From Deltaproteobacteria bacterium (lineage in GTDB: Bacteria; Desulfobacterota; B13-G15; RBG-16-54-18): 64,000 nucleotides of DNA. Below the pieces are notes generated by a model. The model worked only from the letters and a program-made list of their open reading frames with translations, did not search any database and was not told the origin of the DNA. The stretch is taken from positions 179,068 to 243,067 of the forward strand of contig JAFGNJ010000019.1 in NCBI GenBank assembly GCA_016927065.1, given 5' to 3'. The position numbers and the translations under genes are program-made. Numbering within the stretch: position 1 is the stretch's first letter; the number at the start of each line of letters is the position of its first letter. This document shows positions 16,195 through 24,914 of the stretch, piece by piece.

Positions 16195-17874
16195 ATGGTA
16201 ACTCAGGAACTGATATTCGGCCTCATCGGAGGAATAGGTCTCTTTTTCATCGGGATGCGGTTCATGTCCGAGGGGCTCCAGAAAGCGGCCGGGGACAGGA
16301 TGAGGAGGATTCTGGAGACCCTCACCAACAATCGGGTAGTAGCGGTCTTTGTCGGGCTTACCGTCACTTCCATCATTCAGAGCAGCAGTGCCACCACGGT
16401 CATGACCGTGAGTTTTGTCAACGCGGGACTCATGACCTTGAATCAGGCCATTGGGGTCGTCCTGGGTGCCAATATCGGCACCACCATCACTGCGCAGATC
16501 ATCGCTTTTAAGATACACCACTATGCCTTGCCTGCCATCGGTATAGGGGTGGGATTCCGGCTCTTTTCTAAAAGCCCCAAGTGGAGGTCCATCGGCGAGG
16601 TCATCATGGGATTCGGGATGCTCTTCTTTGGGCTTTCCCTGATGAAAGACGCCATGGGTCCTTTAAAAACTTCTCCTATGGTAAAGGATATTTTCGTCCA
16701 ATTCGATGATAACCCCCTGTTAGGAATCTTGGTCGGAACCATCTTTACCGTTATGATGCAGAGCAGCAGCGTTACCATTGGAATCACCATGGCCTTGGCG
16801 GCCTCAGGTCTGCTATCCTTTTACGGAAGCGTTGCCCTCATTTTGGGGGATAACATCGGCACCACCATCACCGCCCAGTTGGCCAGCATTGGGACCAATA
16901 CCACAGCCAGAAGGACAGCTCAAGCCCATACCCTCTTTAACGTCATCGGGGTTTGCTATATCTTGTTGCTCTTCCCCTATTTCCTCAAATTTGTTAATTG
17001 GTTGACAGCGGGAAATCCCGATCTGGTTATCACCACGGCGGAACAAGTTGAACGTTTCGGACTAGAATTGGGAGACAAACCCTACATTGCGCGCCATATC
17101 GCTATGGCCCACACCTTGTTCAATGTACTCAACACCATAATCTTTCTCCCCTTCTTGGGGGTATTGGCCAGGATAGCGAGCTGGATGATCCCCCAGCGGA
17201 AGGAAGAGGAGGAGTTCCACCTAGTATATCTCAACACAAAATTTGTGGATTCGCCCCCCATGGCCATAGAGCAGGCCAGGAATGAAACGGTGAGGATGGG
17301 GAAACTTTCTTTAGCTATGCTCGATGAGGTCATGGAGGCCTTTTTCAACAATAATATCAAGGGGCTTGATCAGGTAAGAAAAAAGGAGGGGATAGTGGAT
17401 CTGCTACAGCGAGAGATCATCTCCTTTCTGGTCAGAACTTCACAGGGCTCCCTGTCACCAGCGGATTCTAAGGAGATCAACTCCATCATCCACATGGCTG
17501 ACAACATCGAAAGGATCGGCGACCATGCTGAAAACCTCTGCAACCTAGCGGAGAGAAAGGCCAGGCTGAAACTCTCCTTCACGGATACAGCAGCAAATGA
17601 CATCAAGGAAATTTACACCGTGAATCGAGAATTCCTTGAATTGGTAATTAATGGGATACAGAAGAAAAATCGCCGTGTCATGCCAGAGGCGAATACTTAC
17701 GAGGAAAGGATCAATCAGCTTGAAGACACCATGAGGGAGGGGCATATCAAGCGCCTCAACGACGGGATCTGCGAGGTCGACTCCGGCCTTGTCTTCATCG
17801 ACATGCTCACTAACTTTGAGAAGATCGGCGATCACACATTCAACATCGCCGAGGCGGTAGTGGGAATAAAATAA
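16195..17874 (+). CDS. Na/Pi cotransporter family protein with C-terminal PhoU-like domain
   Basis: This 559-residue membrane protein of the NptA/PNaS family has two inverted repeats carrying the substrate motif QSSSATT (about residue 60) and QSSSVTIG (about 185), each in a re-entrant region flanked by several helices. The last 200 residues form a soluble PhoU-like helical bundle with ERIGDHAENLCNLAE and EKIGDHTFNIAEAV repeats. It is expected to import phosphate with sodium, or to adjust phosphate flux under PhoU-type control. Its position beside phoBR-pst supports a phosphate role. A CGGAGA sequence precedes the ATG. Confidence 0.9.
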   Translation: MVTQELIFGLIGGIGLFFIGMRFMSEGLQKAAGDRMRRILETLTNNRVVAVFVGLTVTSIIQSSSATTVMTVSFVNAGLMTLNQAIGVVLGANIGTTITAQIIAFKIHHYALPAIGIGVGFRLFSKSPKWRSIGEVIMGFGMLFFGLSLMKDAMGPLKTSPMVKDIFVQFDDNPLLGILVGTIFTVMMQSSSVTIGITMALAASGLLSFYGSVALILGDNIGTTITAQLASIGTNTTARRTAQAHTLFNVIGVCYILLLFPYFLKFVNWLTAGNPDLVITTAEQVERFGLELGDKPYIARHIAMAHTLFNVLNTIIFLPFLGVLARIASWMIPQRKEEEEFHLVYLNTKFVDSPPMAIEQARNETVRMGKLSLAMLDEVMEAFFNNNIKGLDQVRKKEGIVDLLQREIISFLVRTSQGSLSPADSKEINSIIHMADNIERIGDHAENLCNLAERKARLKLSFTDTAANDIKEIYTVNREFLELVINGIQKKNRRVMPEANTYEERINQLEDTMREGHIKRLNDGICEVDSGLVFIDMLTNFEKIGDHTFNIAEAVVGIK

Positions 17875-17888
17875 GAGTAGCAGTAAAG

Positions 17889-18506
17889 ATGATCATCACG
17901 ATCAATCCACAAAACCCTCAGCCGAGACTCATCCGCAAAGTTACAGACACCCTTACGAAAGGAGGGGTTATCGCCTATCCCACCGATACCATTTATGGGC
18001 TAGGATGCGATTTATACCACAAAGAAGCCATAGAAAAAATCCATCACCTCAAAAGACTTCACAAAAACAAACGTCTCAGTATCATCTGCGCGGATCTCAG
18101 TGACATCAGCAAGTATGCCCATGTCCCCGACTATTCCTATAGGATTATGAGGACCCTTATCCCCGGCCCCTACACTTTCATCTTGGAGGCCACAAAACTA
18201 GTACCCAAGATCATGCTAACGAACCAGAAGACGGTGGGGGTCAGGGTTCCAGACAATAACATCTCGCTTGCCTTAGTAAAGGAGCTGGAGCATCCGATTA
18301 TCACTACCAGTGTGAAAAAGCCTGATGAAAGCCTCTATAGCGACCCTGAAGAGATTGATCAGATGTTCGGTAGGAACCTCAATTGGGTAATTGATGGAGG
18401 AACTATTGTTGCAGAGCATTCCACGATTATAGATTTTACGCGTGACCAGCCTCGGGTATTGCGACAAGGCAAAGGTGAGGTAGGCTTAATTACCGAAGGT
18501 ACGTAA
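17889..18506 (+). CDS. Threonylcarbamoyl-AMP synthase (TsaC/Sua5/YrdC family)
   Basis: This 205-residue YrdC-domain protein has the KxR/SxN nucleotide-binding pattern: GGVIAYPTDTIYGLGCDL near the N-terminus, KNKRLSIIC, and the VGVRVPDN and ITTSVKK segments. The family makes L-threonylcarbamoyl-AMP from threonine, bicarbonate and ATP for the t6A37 modification of ANN-decoding tRNAs. It lacks the C-terminal Sua5 domain, so it is the short TsaC/YciO form. YciO-type paralogues share the fold and cannot be excluded. It follows the transporter gene by 14 bp. Confidence 0.85.
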   Translation: MIITINPQNPQPRLIRKVTDTLTKGGVIAYPTDTIYGLGCDLYHKEAIEKIHHLKRLHKNKRLSIICADLSDISKYAHVPDYSYRIMRTLIPGPYTFILEATKLVPKIMLTNQKTVGVRVPDNNISLALVKELEHPIITTSVKKPDESLYSDPEEIDQMFGRNLNWVIDGGTIVAEHSTIIDFTRDQPRVLRQGKGEVGLITEGT

Positions 18507-18553
18507 AAAGAAATCAAACAATGTCGAGAACCTATCAGTGATTGTGGAGATTA

Positions 18554-19804
18554 CTATGGTTTAGAATATGCAGATTGTCCAATAAGGTATCTCCGCACCC
18601 TATCAAGCGCAACCTCAGAGGCCATTAGTTTTACCTGATGGCGATCACCGAAAAAATCATATTTTTTTACCTCAACCATATCTTCAGCAGCCAGAGCGAT
18701 AAAGACCCTTCCAACCGGGGTTATGGAAGTTCCGCCCTTCGGCCCTGCAATGCCGGTGGTAGCCACCCCTAGAGTAGCTCCGCTCCCCTCCCTCACTCCT
18801 TGAGCCATATGGTGAGCGATTTCCTTGCTCACCGGACCAAAGCGCTCTAAGGTGGATTGTGATACACCAAGAAGCTGTTCTTTTGCCTGATTGCTATAGG
18901 CCACCACCCCTTGAAGGAAATACGCCGAGCTGCCGGAGACCTCGGTGATGCGGTGGGCGATGAGACCTCCGGTACACGATTCCGCCACCGCGATGGTCGA
19001 TTTCTTTTCTCGGAGCAACCTCCCCGCCACCCCCTCCATAACCTCATCACCTGTGCCAAAAAGATAGACCCCCAGGCGCTCAGCAATCTCATCCTCACAG
19101 CGTTTGAGCCTTGCCTCAACCTCCTTTGCCTCAACCCCCCGCGCAACCACTCTCAAGTGTATCTCCGGGAATGATGGAAGATAGGCCAATTCGATATCAT
19201 CTTGTATCCCATGAAGGATTTCCTTTATTCCTGACTCAGTGGGGCCGAATACTTTTAATAGAGCAGATCTAACGATCTCCTTCCCTCCACGAATTTTTGC
19301 CCTCAAGAAGGGAATAAGGGCCTCTTGAACAAGCTCCTTTACCTCACGCGGCACCCCTGGAAAAAAGAAAATGTTCTTGCTACCCTCGTCTAATCTGAAC
19401 CCACACATCCCCACTGGGTTCGGAAGCGGTACCGCCCCTTCGGGAATATACGCCACCTTTTCATCAGAGGGGGTAAAGGTAAGGTGCCACTTTCGGAATC
19501 TCTCCTTGAGAATCTCCAAATACTCTTTATGTAAAGTAAGTTTTTTCCCCAGGGCACGGGCCGCAGCCTCAGCGGTACGGTCATCAGGGGTGGGCCCCAA
19601 ACCGCCAGTCACTAAAATCAAATCAGCTCTGGCAATGGCCTCATGTAGCGCTTCGACAATGGTTTCGACCTCATCCCCCACCGAAACAACCCTGGTGATC
19701 TCTGCACCCTGAGAAAAGACCGCATGAGACAACAAAGCGGCATTGGTATCTGCAGTATGACCGGAGATGACCTCGTTGCCTATGGTGATGATCTCTACCC
19801 GCAA
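18554..19804 (-). CDS. cinA: CinA family protein (competence/damage-inducible; nicotinamide-nucleotide amidase)
   Basis: 416 residues with the two standard domains. An N-terminal molybdopterin-binding-like domain (MRVEIITIGNEVISGHTADTN, then TGGLGPTPDD) hydrolyses ADP-ribose or FAD-type pyrophosphates. A C-terminal CinA/PncC domain (AVAESCTGGLIAHRIT, GVATTGIAGPKGGT) deamidates nicotinamide mononucleotide for NAD salvage. The length is that of the full two-domain family. It is convergent with the TsaC gene, with 47 bp between the stops. An upstream polysaccharide operon begins beyond its start. Confidence 0.92.
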   Translation of the reverse strand: MRVEIITIGNEVISGHTADTNAALLSHAVFSQGAEITRVVSVGDEVETIVEALHEAIARADLILVTGGLGPTPDDRTAEAAARALGKKLTLHKEYLEILKERFRKWHLTFTPSDEKVAYIPEGAVPLPNPVGMCGFRLDEGSKNIFFFPGVPREVKELVQEALIPFLRAKIRGGKEIVRSALLKVFGPTESGIKEILHGIQDDIELAYLPSFPEIHLRVVARGVEAKEVEARLKRCEDEIAERLGVYLFGTGDEVMEGVAGRLLREKKSTIAVAESCTGGLIAHRITEVSGSSAYFLQGVVAYSNQAKEQLLGVSQSTLERFGPVSKEIAHHMAQGVREGSGATLGVATTGIAGPKGGTSITPVGRVFIALAAEDMVEVKKYDFFGDRHQVKLMASEVALDRVRRYLIGQSAYSKP

Positions 19805-19848
19805 GTAAGAGCCTCGTCAGTATCAATATGATGTCGTGGAACGATTTA

Positions 19849-21009
19849 TCATTCTAACTCATTCCGAATGATGTCGATTCCCATCTCTATATCTTTCGCG
19901 TTCACACCATAGTGGGTTGGAAAGAGGAGAAGACCCTGGGAGACCTTTTGAGCAATCGGAAATTCTTTTTCTCTATATCCGAGATCGAAGTGGTGATGAA
20001 GGGGTTTTAAGTATTGCCTTGTCGTCTCTATCCCCGCATTCCACAGTTTTCTTTGAATTGCCTCCACCTTCGCCGGGTCTTCAAAAACAAGGGGGAACTG
20101 ATTATAGGCGATTTCTGTGCCCTCTCGGTTTTTATGAAGGAGTACACCAACAACCCCTTTTAATCCCTCATAGAGTATTTCTCCGTTTTCCACACGTTTA
20201 CGGGTTATCCCATCGATCCGATGAAGGAGAAGCCCTCCCAGTTTCTCTTGAAATCTTGTCTGGGCAGAACACTCAAAGCTGTGATGAAGGCTTCTCGATT
20301 TAAAGGGTCTCAAAAACGGCTCAAGTATGGCGTATACAGAGGGATTGATCAGACTGCTGATTGCCAATACCTTCATAAACGCAAATATTTCCTTCTTCCA
20401 TACTGAGCGCGGAAGGAGGGAAACTTCTTTTTCGATGACCTTTGTTAGCTCAACAGAACAGGAAAAAAGCCCTCCCCCCGAATAGGTCGAGAGATTTTTA
20501 CCCCTGTGAAAACTTACAATTCCGGCCGTTCCCATTGTTCCAGCCATTTTCCCCTTACAGATGCTCCCCATGGCTTGAGCCGCGTCATCTATTATCGGTA
20601 CCCTAAACTTTTTTATCCCTGCCACCTCGGGCGGAATGCCGAACAATTCCACGGAAACGATGCACAGTACATCACTATCAACAATGCTGCTGAGGTTCTT
20701 AAAATCGTAACCATAATCCTCCAGTGAAATATCACAGAGGGCTATTTTTAATCCGGCTTTGTCACAGGGGAGTTTCAAGACAGGTGCGGTATAGGCCGGT
20801 AGAATAACGGTCTTTTTATCTGGATATATTCTCTTGAGGGATTTTAGGATGAGGTACAAGGCACAGGTTCCGCTTCCAGTTACAAAGACATCGGCAGTAC
20901 GAAAATATTTTTTAAGAGGTTTCGCAAAATCTCCCTCAATCCCCATGAAAAGAGATTTTATTATCTCAGAAAAGAAGATGGGAGTTCCGGAAGATGGGAT
21001 CTTTCTCAT
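19849..21009 (-). CDS. DegT/DnrJ-family sugar aminotransferase
   Basis: 386 residues with the DegT fold: GSGTCALYLIL (phosphate loop, about 45), IIDDAAQAMG (PLP Asp, about 139) and Schiff-base lysine K171 in SFHRGKNLSTYSGGG. The residue pattern around the lysine (HRGKN) is less common than the usual YPSKN or HPTKN. It probably transfers an amino group to a nucleotide-linked or lipid-linked sugar of the surface polysaccharide. Its stop-side position, and a 4-bp overlap with the upstream methyltransferase gene, place it last in the minus-strand polysaccharide operon. Confidence 0.8.
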   Translation of the reverse strand: MRKIPSSGTPIFFSEIIKSLFMGIEGDFAKPLKKYFRTADVFVTGSGTCALYLILKSLKRIYPDKKTVILPAYTAPVLKLPCDKAGLKIALCDISLEDYGYDFKNLSSIVDSDVLCIVSVELFGIPPEVAGIKKFRVPIIDDAAQAMGSICKGKMAGTMGTAGIVSFHRGKNLSTYSGGGLFSCSVELTKVIEKEVSLLPRSVWKKEIFAFMKVLAISSLINPSVYAILEPFLRPFKSRSLHHSFECSAQTRFQEKLGGLLLHRIDGITRKRVENGEILYEGLKGVVGVLLHKNREGTEIAYNQFPLVFEDPAKVEAIQRKLWNAGIETTRQYLKPLHHHFDLGYREKEFPIAQKVSQGLLLFPTHYGVNAKDIEMGIDIIRNELE

Positions 21010-21665
21010 CGTTTTTTAGCAGCTATCAAAAGAGCAGGAGCGAATAACTTCAGCCTAAATGCCAGAGGAACAATCATGGTATCATTTTTAAACCCCGTTG
21101 CCGTCAAAGATCGTTTCATCCACCAAAGAGTATGCGTCTTCAAAGGTACCTTTATCTCTGGGTCATGGATAAAAGCAAGTTTGTACCCAAAATATATAAA
21201 GGGGTTCAAGGTATTGCGAAAATCAAAAATCAAATAGCCACCCGGACCCAACACCCTGTAGACCTCCCTCATCGTACGGCCTACCTCCTCTTTTTCAGCA
21301 AGATTATTGAATAAATTGAGGCAAAATACTATGTTTAAAGTCCCGTCTTTAAAGGGGAGATGAAATGAATCACCCTTAAGAAGCATTACCTTACGTCCCA
21401 TACGCCTTTTTGCCCTCAACAGTATTTCTCCCCACGGATCCAATCCGTAAACCTCAGCAGTGGGATGCGAGGCAATCAATCCTTTTAGTAAAAGTCCTTC
21501 TCCGCAACCGAGATCAAGAACGCGTCCTTTTATACGCGGCATATGTGCAAGGGTAGCATGCCGGACAAGTTGAGGGAGATGACCTGAGGAATATTCCCCT
21601 GCCTCATTTGGATCAACATCTCTTACTCTCACCTTTTCAACGATGGTCTTTATTAAGTTTTTCAA
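21006..21665 (-). CDS. Class I SAM-dependent methyltransferase
   Basis: A 219-residue Rossmann-fold methyltransferase. Motif I is VLDLGCGEGLLLKGL (about residues 49-63), the acidic end of strand 2 is in VYGLDPWGE, and post-motif II is LNIVFCLNLFNNLAEKEEVGR, followed by VLGPGGYLIFDFRN. The substrate is unknown; the locus suggests a sugar or lipid-linked glycan. The stop overlaps the start of the following aminotransferase gene by 4 bp, implying coupled translation. Confidence 0.82.
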   Translation of the reverse strand: MKNLIKTIVEKVRVRDVDPNEAGEYSSGHLPQLVRHATLAHMPRIKGRVLDLGCGEGLLLKGLIASHPTAEVYGLDPWGEILLRAKRRMGRKVMLLKGDSFHLPFKDGTLNIVFCLNLFNNLAEKEEVGRTMREVYRVLGPGGYLIFDFRNTLNPFIYFGYKLAFIHDPEIKVPLKTHTLWWMKRSLTATGFKNDTMIVPLAFRLKLFAPALLIAAKKR

Positions 21666-21717
21666 GATTTATCCTTTCTAAAAATTCCCCACCCATGCAA
21701 ACATGTCCCTTAACTTA

Positions 21718-22776
21718 TTAACAACCTTGTCTATTTTCCATATAAATTACATTCTTTAACATTTCCGATGTTACTTTAAGCACTTCATCAATTGATATCA
21801 ATTTCCAGCAATCCATCGTGTCACATGATACCTTGAGGCACGGTGAGCAAGAAACAGAATGTTGTAATACAACACCCTTATTTTTTCCTTTAATCATTAA
21901 AAATGCTGGGGCGCTCGGACCCGCGAGAACTAGAGTCGGGGTACCTATTGCCCGGGCAATGTGGGCAGGTCCGCTGTCATTGGTCAACACAAGAGAGGCC
22001 TTCTCGAGGACCGCAGGGAGTAATTCAAGCGGAGTCTTGCCGGACAGTATAAAAACCCTATCCCCAACGTTTTTCTTGATAAATTGCGCGAGTTCTCTTT
22101 CATCCTGAGAACCAATGATACCAAATTCGACCTGCGGAAACAAATTATTCAGTCTTTGTACCACCTCAGCATATCGTTCTATGGGCCATCTTTTGGCAGG
22201 CCAGTCAGAACCCGGATTGATCAGAACAAGGGGATCTTTCTGAAAATTCCGTTCTTTTGTTAAAAGCTCTTCTGCACTTTCCCTGTTCCCCTGGGAGATA
22301 AAAAACTCCAATTGCTCGTCTAAATCTTTATCCGATATGGCCTTGAAGATTTTGCCATAAAGTGCTACCTCATTTTCCATCTGCATCGTTATCTCAGGTA
22401 CCTTGATATGATAAAAAAACCCCCTGCCTTTGGTATTTCTTCCTACCCACTGCCTCGCATGGATTAATAGAAAAAGGAGATACATCTTGATAGCGGAAAA
22501 ATAGGAGGTCTCAGGCATCAGATTGATCGCCATATCAAACCGTTTCTTGCGCAGTTGTAAGCCTACCTTGAGAAGGCCAAAACGAGTTATGGGGGCGAGG
22601 AAAAACCTATCAATATATGGTTGTTCCTTCAAAATCATCCCTGCCCTCTCAGCACACAGCACAGATACCTCGGAAGACGGAAAAATCTTCTTGAGCCCTC
22701 GCAAAAAGGGGATGGCAAGCACCAGATCGCCCACTCCGCCAAAATCGACCACAATAATTCGCTCCGTCCCCTTCAT
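21718..22776 (-). CDS. Glycosyltransferase family 9 (heptosyltransferase-like)
   Basis: A GT-B protein of about 352 residues. The N-terminal domain begins RIIVVDFGGVGDLVLAIP, the GT9 hallmark. The C-terminal domain has LVLTNDSGPAHIARAIGTPTLVL, the ADP-sugar site with the conserved Asp-Ser-Gly-Pro. GT9 enzymes add heptoses or related sugars to the LPS inner core. Start choice is uncertain: the ATG at 22776 places GT9 motif 1 close to the N-terminus, but a TTG at 22812 overlapping the upstream gene is possible. Cysteine-rich SCSPCLKVSC near the C-terminus recurs in the next GT9 gene. Confidence 0.87.
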   Translation of the reverse strand: MKGTERIIVVDFGGVGDLVLAIPFLRGLKKIFPSSEVSVLCAERAGMILKEQPYIDRFFLAPITRFGLLKVGLQLRKKRFDMAINLMPETSYFSAIKMYLLFLLIHARQWVGRNTKGRGFFYHIKVPEITMQMENEVALYGKIFKAISDKDLDEQLEFFISQGNRESAEELLTKERNFQKDPLVLINPGSDWPAKRWPIERYAEVVQRLNNLFPQVEFGIIGSQDERELAQFIKKNVGDRVFILSGKTPLELLPAVLEKASLVLTNDSGPAHIARAIGTPTLVLAGPSAPAFLMIKGKNKGVVLQHSVSCSPCLKVSCDTMDCWKLISIDEVLKVTSEMLKNVIYMENRQGC

Positions 22777-22789
22777 GACGTTGTTAGTT

Positions 22790-23944
22790 TTAGGCGCTTT
22801 TTTGTGTCGCAACTCTCCTCTTTCGTTTTGAGTGCATGCGGGTAATCTGGGACTTTACAGCCTCAAAGACTTCATCAACCGTTATCGATTCCATACACTC
22901 GTGGTTTCTACAAACCGCCTTGTTGCACGGGCTGCAACTAAGCCCTTTGCTGATCACCATATCGTGTTTTCCATAGGGAAGCCACAGAGGGGTAACTGTC
23001 GGTCCTACCATGGAAACAGTACGGATCTTGAGGGCCGATGCAATATGAAGGGGGCCTGAATTGTTGCATACCAGGAGATCGCATTTACTCAATAAGGCCA
23101 TAAGCTCCCTGAGTTTAAGGCCGGAAAAAACCTGGACCCCATCACCTGCAATCTTTGTGACATCACGTAAGAGGGCCTTTTCATCTCGGCTGCCCAGGAG
23201 GATGACATTTGTCTCTCCCTGTTCAAGAACCCGTCGAGCCACCTCCCCAAACCTCTCAGCAGACCATCGTTGACTTGGATAATAGGCACCAGGGTGAATG
23301 GTGATAGTCAACTTATTTATATTAATTCCTTTGCTGTCCAGGGTCTCAGAGGCCCATTGTAATTCTTTCTGAGATAAAAAAACCTCTGGTTTACAACCTT
23401 CCCTTTTGCAACCTAACAGTTCCACCAGATCTAACAGGTGTCCGACCATCCGCTTTGGGGTAGAGGCCACAGGACCTTTCACATTAAAAAAAATCTCCCT
23501 CCCCGCCTCTTCAAAACCAATCCGGTATTTCCCCCCGGCAAGATAAGCCATGAAGGCCTGGCGCAATTCATACGTCACAAAGGGATCAATTACCAAATCA
23601 TAGCCTTTAGGTCGAATCTCTCTAAAAAACCAAAGAATCCCCTTATAAATAAGGATTTGATCGACATGGGGATTATGCTTCAAGATCTCATGGTTGCTCT
23701 GAGAGGCAAGGACCGTGATCCTCGCCTGGGAATACGCTCTCCTCAATACCTTTAGGGCGGCCGTAGAGAGCACCATATCACCGATGCGGTCGTGTCTTAG
23801 AAATAAAATATTTTTTATCTCATTTTGGGAGGGCTTTTTGGTTTTCCTTAAAAGCACAAAGGGCCATATTAATGTTTTTCTAGTCAATATATATAACTCT
23901 TTTAAGAACTTTTTAATACGAAGTTTCATTGATTTCCATAACAT
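22790..23944 (-). CDS. Glycosyltransferase family 9 (heptosyltransferase-like)
   Basis: A second GT9 enzyme of 384 residues. NILFLRHDRIGDMVLSTAALKVLRR (about 44-68) is the acceptor-side motif and LLVCNNSGPLHIASALKIRTVSMVGP the donor-side motif. Its first 30 residues are basic and amphipathic, suggesting peripheral membrane attachment. It shares the C-terminal cysteine cluster (LSCSPCNKAVC) with its neighbour, so the two are probably ancient duplicates adding consecutive core sugars. Initiation could be at 23944 or at the in-frame ATG at 23929. Confidence 0.87.
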   Translation of the reverse strand: MLWKSMKLRIKKFLKELYILTRKTLIWPFVLLRKTKKPSQNEIKNILFLRHDRIGDMVLSTAALKVLRRAYSQARITVLASQSNHEILKHNPHVDQILIYKGILWFFREIRPKGYDLVIDPFVTYELRQAFMAYLAGGKYRIGFEEAGREIFFNVKGPVASTPKRMVGHLLDLVELLGCKREGCKPEVFLSQKELQWASETLDSKGININKLTITIHPGAYYPSQRWSAERFGEVARRVLEQGETNVILLGSRDEKALLRDVTKIAGDGVQVFSGLKLRELMALLSKCDLLVCNNSGPLHIASALKIRTVSMVGPTVTPLWLPYGKHDMVISKGLSCSPCNKAVCRNHECMESITVDEVFEAVKSQITRMHSKRKRRVATQKSA

Positions 23945-23962
23945 CAGTTATTATACTGTCTA

Positions 23963-24088
23963 TTAGAAAACCAAGTTTTTAGCAACATGTTTAAAACACC
24001 TTCTATACCATTGAACTGTACACGAATCTGGCACATTTTTTTCTGTCTTGAAAGCAGCTATTTCTAATGCCAACCTTATAGATTGCAT
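23963..24088 (-). other. Possible 41-codon small ORF of unknown meaning
   Basis: In the 216-bp A+T-rich gap between the GT9 gene and the broken methyltransferase, the minus strand has an ATG-started reading frame whose product starts MQSIRLALEIAAFKTEK and contains VQWYRRCFKHV. The composition is protein-like, but the ribosome-binding site is weak and no family is recognised. It may be a fragment of a lost gene. The rest of the gap shows nothing. Confidence 0.2.
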
Positions 24089-24160
24089 AGCGCACTTTTC
24101 AAATCCTTATACCAAAAGAAATTACGCTTATCTAAAAAGATGAATTTCTCCTAAATTAAG

Positions 24161-24909
24161 CTACATTTTTCTTAGAACCCACAACAGATTAAGTGATAAT
24201 AAATGCTTAATTAAAAGTATACTGGCTAAATAGGGCCTGGTAATATCTTCATATATTAATTTAAAACTAAATTTGTTTTTTTTAAGTAGTGGCTCTAATT
24301 GGAATCTATTAGTCAATCCAAAATGTAAATCTGTAGTAGGTATTTTATTTCTAAATATCAAATGTCTGCATTTCCAGTAAATATCGCCTATTTTTTCTCT
24401 AATAGCGTTTGGAGTAAATATCACAGCTGTTCCACCAGATTTAAGAACGCGATATATTTCCACGAAAAAAAGCTTTTTATCTTCAAAAGTAATATGTTCA
24501 ATAAAATCTACAGTTACAACTTTATCAAAGAAGTTATCTTTAAAAGGTAGAATAAAAGCATTTCCTACTAAAAAGGAGTTTTTTCACTAGTATTGAATTT
24601 TTTATTCAACTTAATTGCCATCTTAATAGATTCATAACTATAATCTATCCCAAATGCAAAAGTACCTTTCTTGGCCGTGTGGTACGCAAATGTTCCTACG
24701 CCACACCCAGCATCTAAAATCGTCTCACCTGGTTTTGGAGATAATTCTTTTAACACTATATTTATCCTTTTCGACATCGAAACTTCCTTAGGTTTATAGT
24801 ACCTTTCTATTTGATACTGCGCTCCTTGATTTAAAATATGATTATCGTAAACCTTAGAATCAATAATTCTTTTCATCTTCTTACTAGTAAGTGGACTTAA
24901 AAGGTTCAT
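24161..24909 (-). pseudogene. Class I SAM-dependent methyltransferase, interrupted by a -1 frameshift
   Basis: The 5' part (24909 down to 24568) encodes an N-terminal methyltransferase half with ILDAGCGVGTFAYHTA and FAFGIDYS. It stops at TAG after a run of six A at about 24579-24584. Reading on in the -1 frame from that run gives VGNAFILPFKDNFFDKVV, then DFIEHIT (post-motif I), VLKSGGTAVIFTP and a normal C-terminus ending at 24161. Adding one A restores about 249 codons. It is therefore a methyltransferase gene with a homopolymer indel, either a true inactivation or an assembly error. The gene lies in the A+T-rich O-antigen section. Confidence 0.85.
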
Positions 24910-24914
24910 ATTCC

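Noticed and set aside
24568..24600. Programmed -1 ribosomal frameshifting at A-AAA-AAC in the broken methyltransferase
   Set aside because: The heptamer is present but out of register with the zero-frame codons (GAA AAA ACT), and I saw no stimulatory Shine-Dalgarno-like site or stem. A one-base indel explains the data better.
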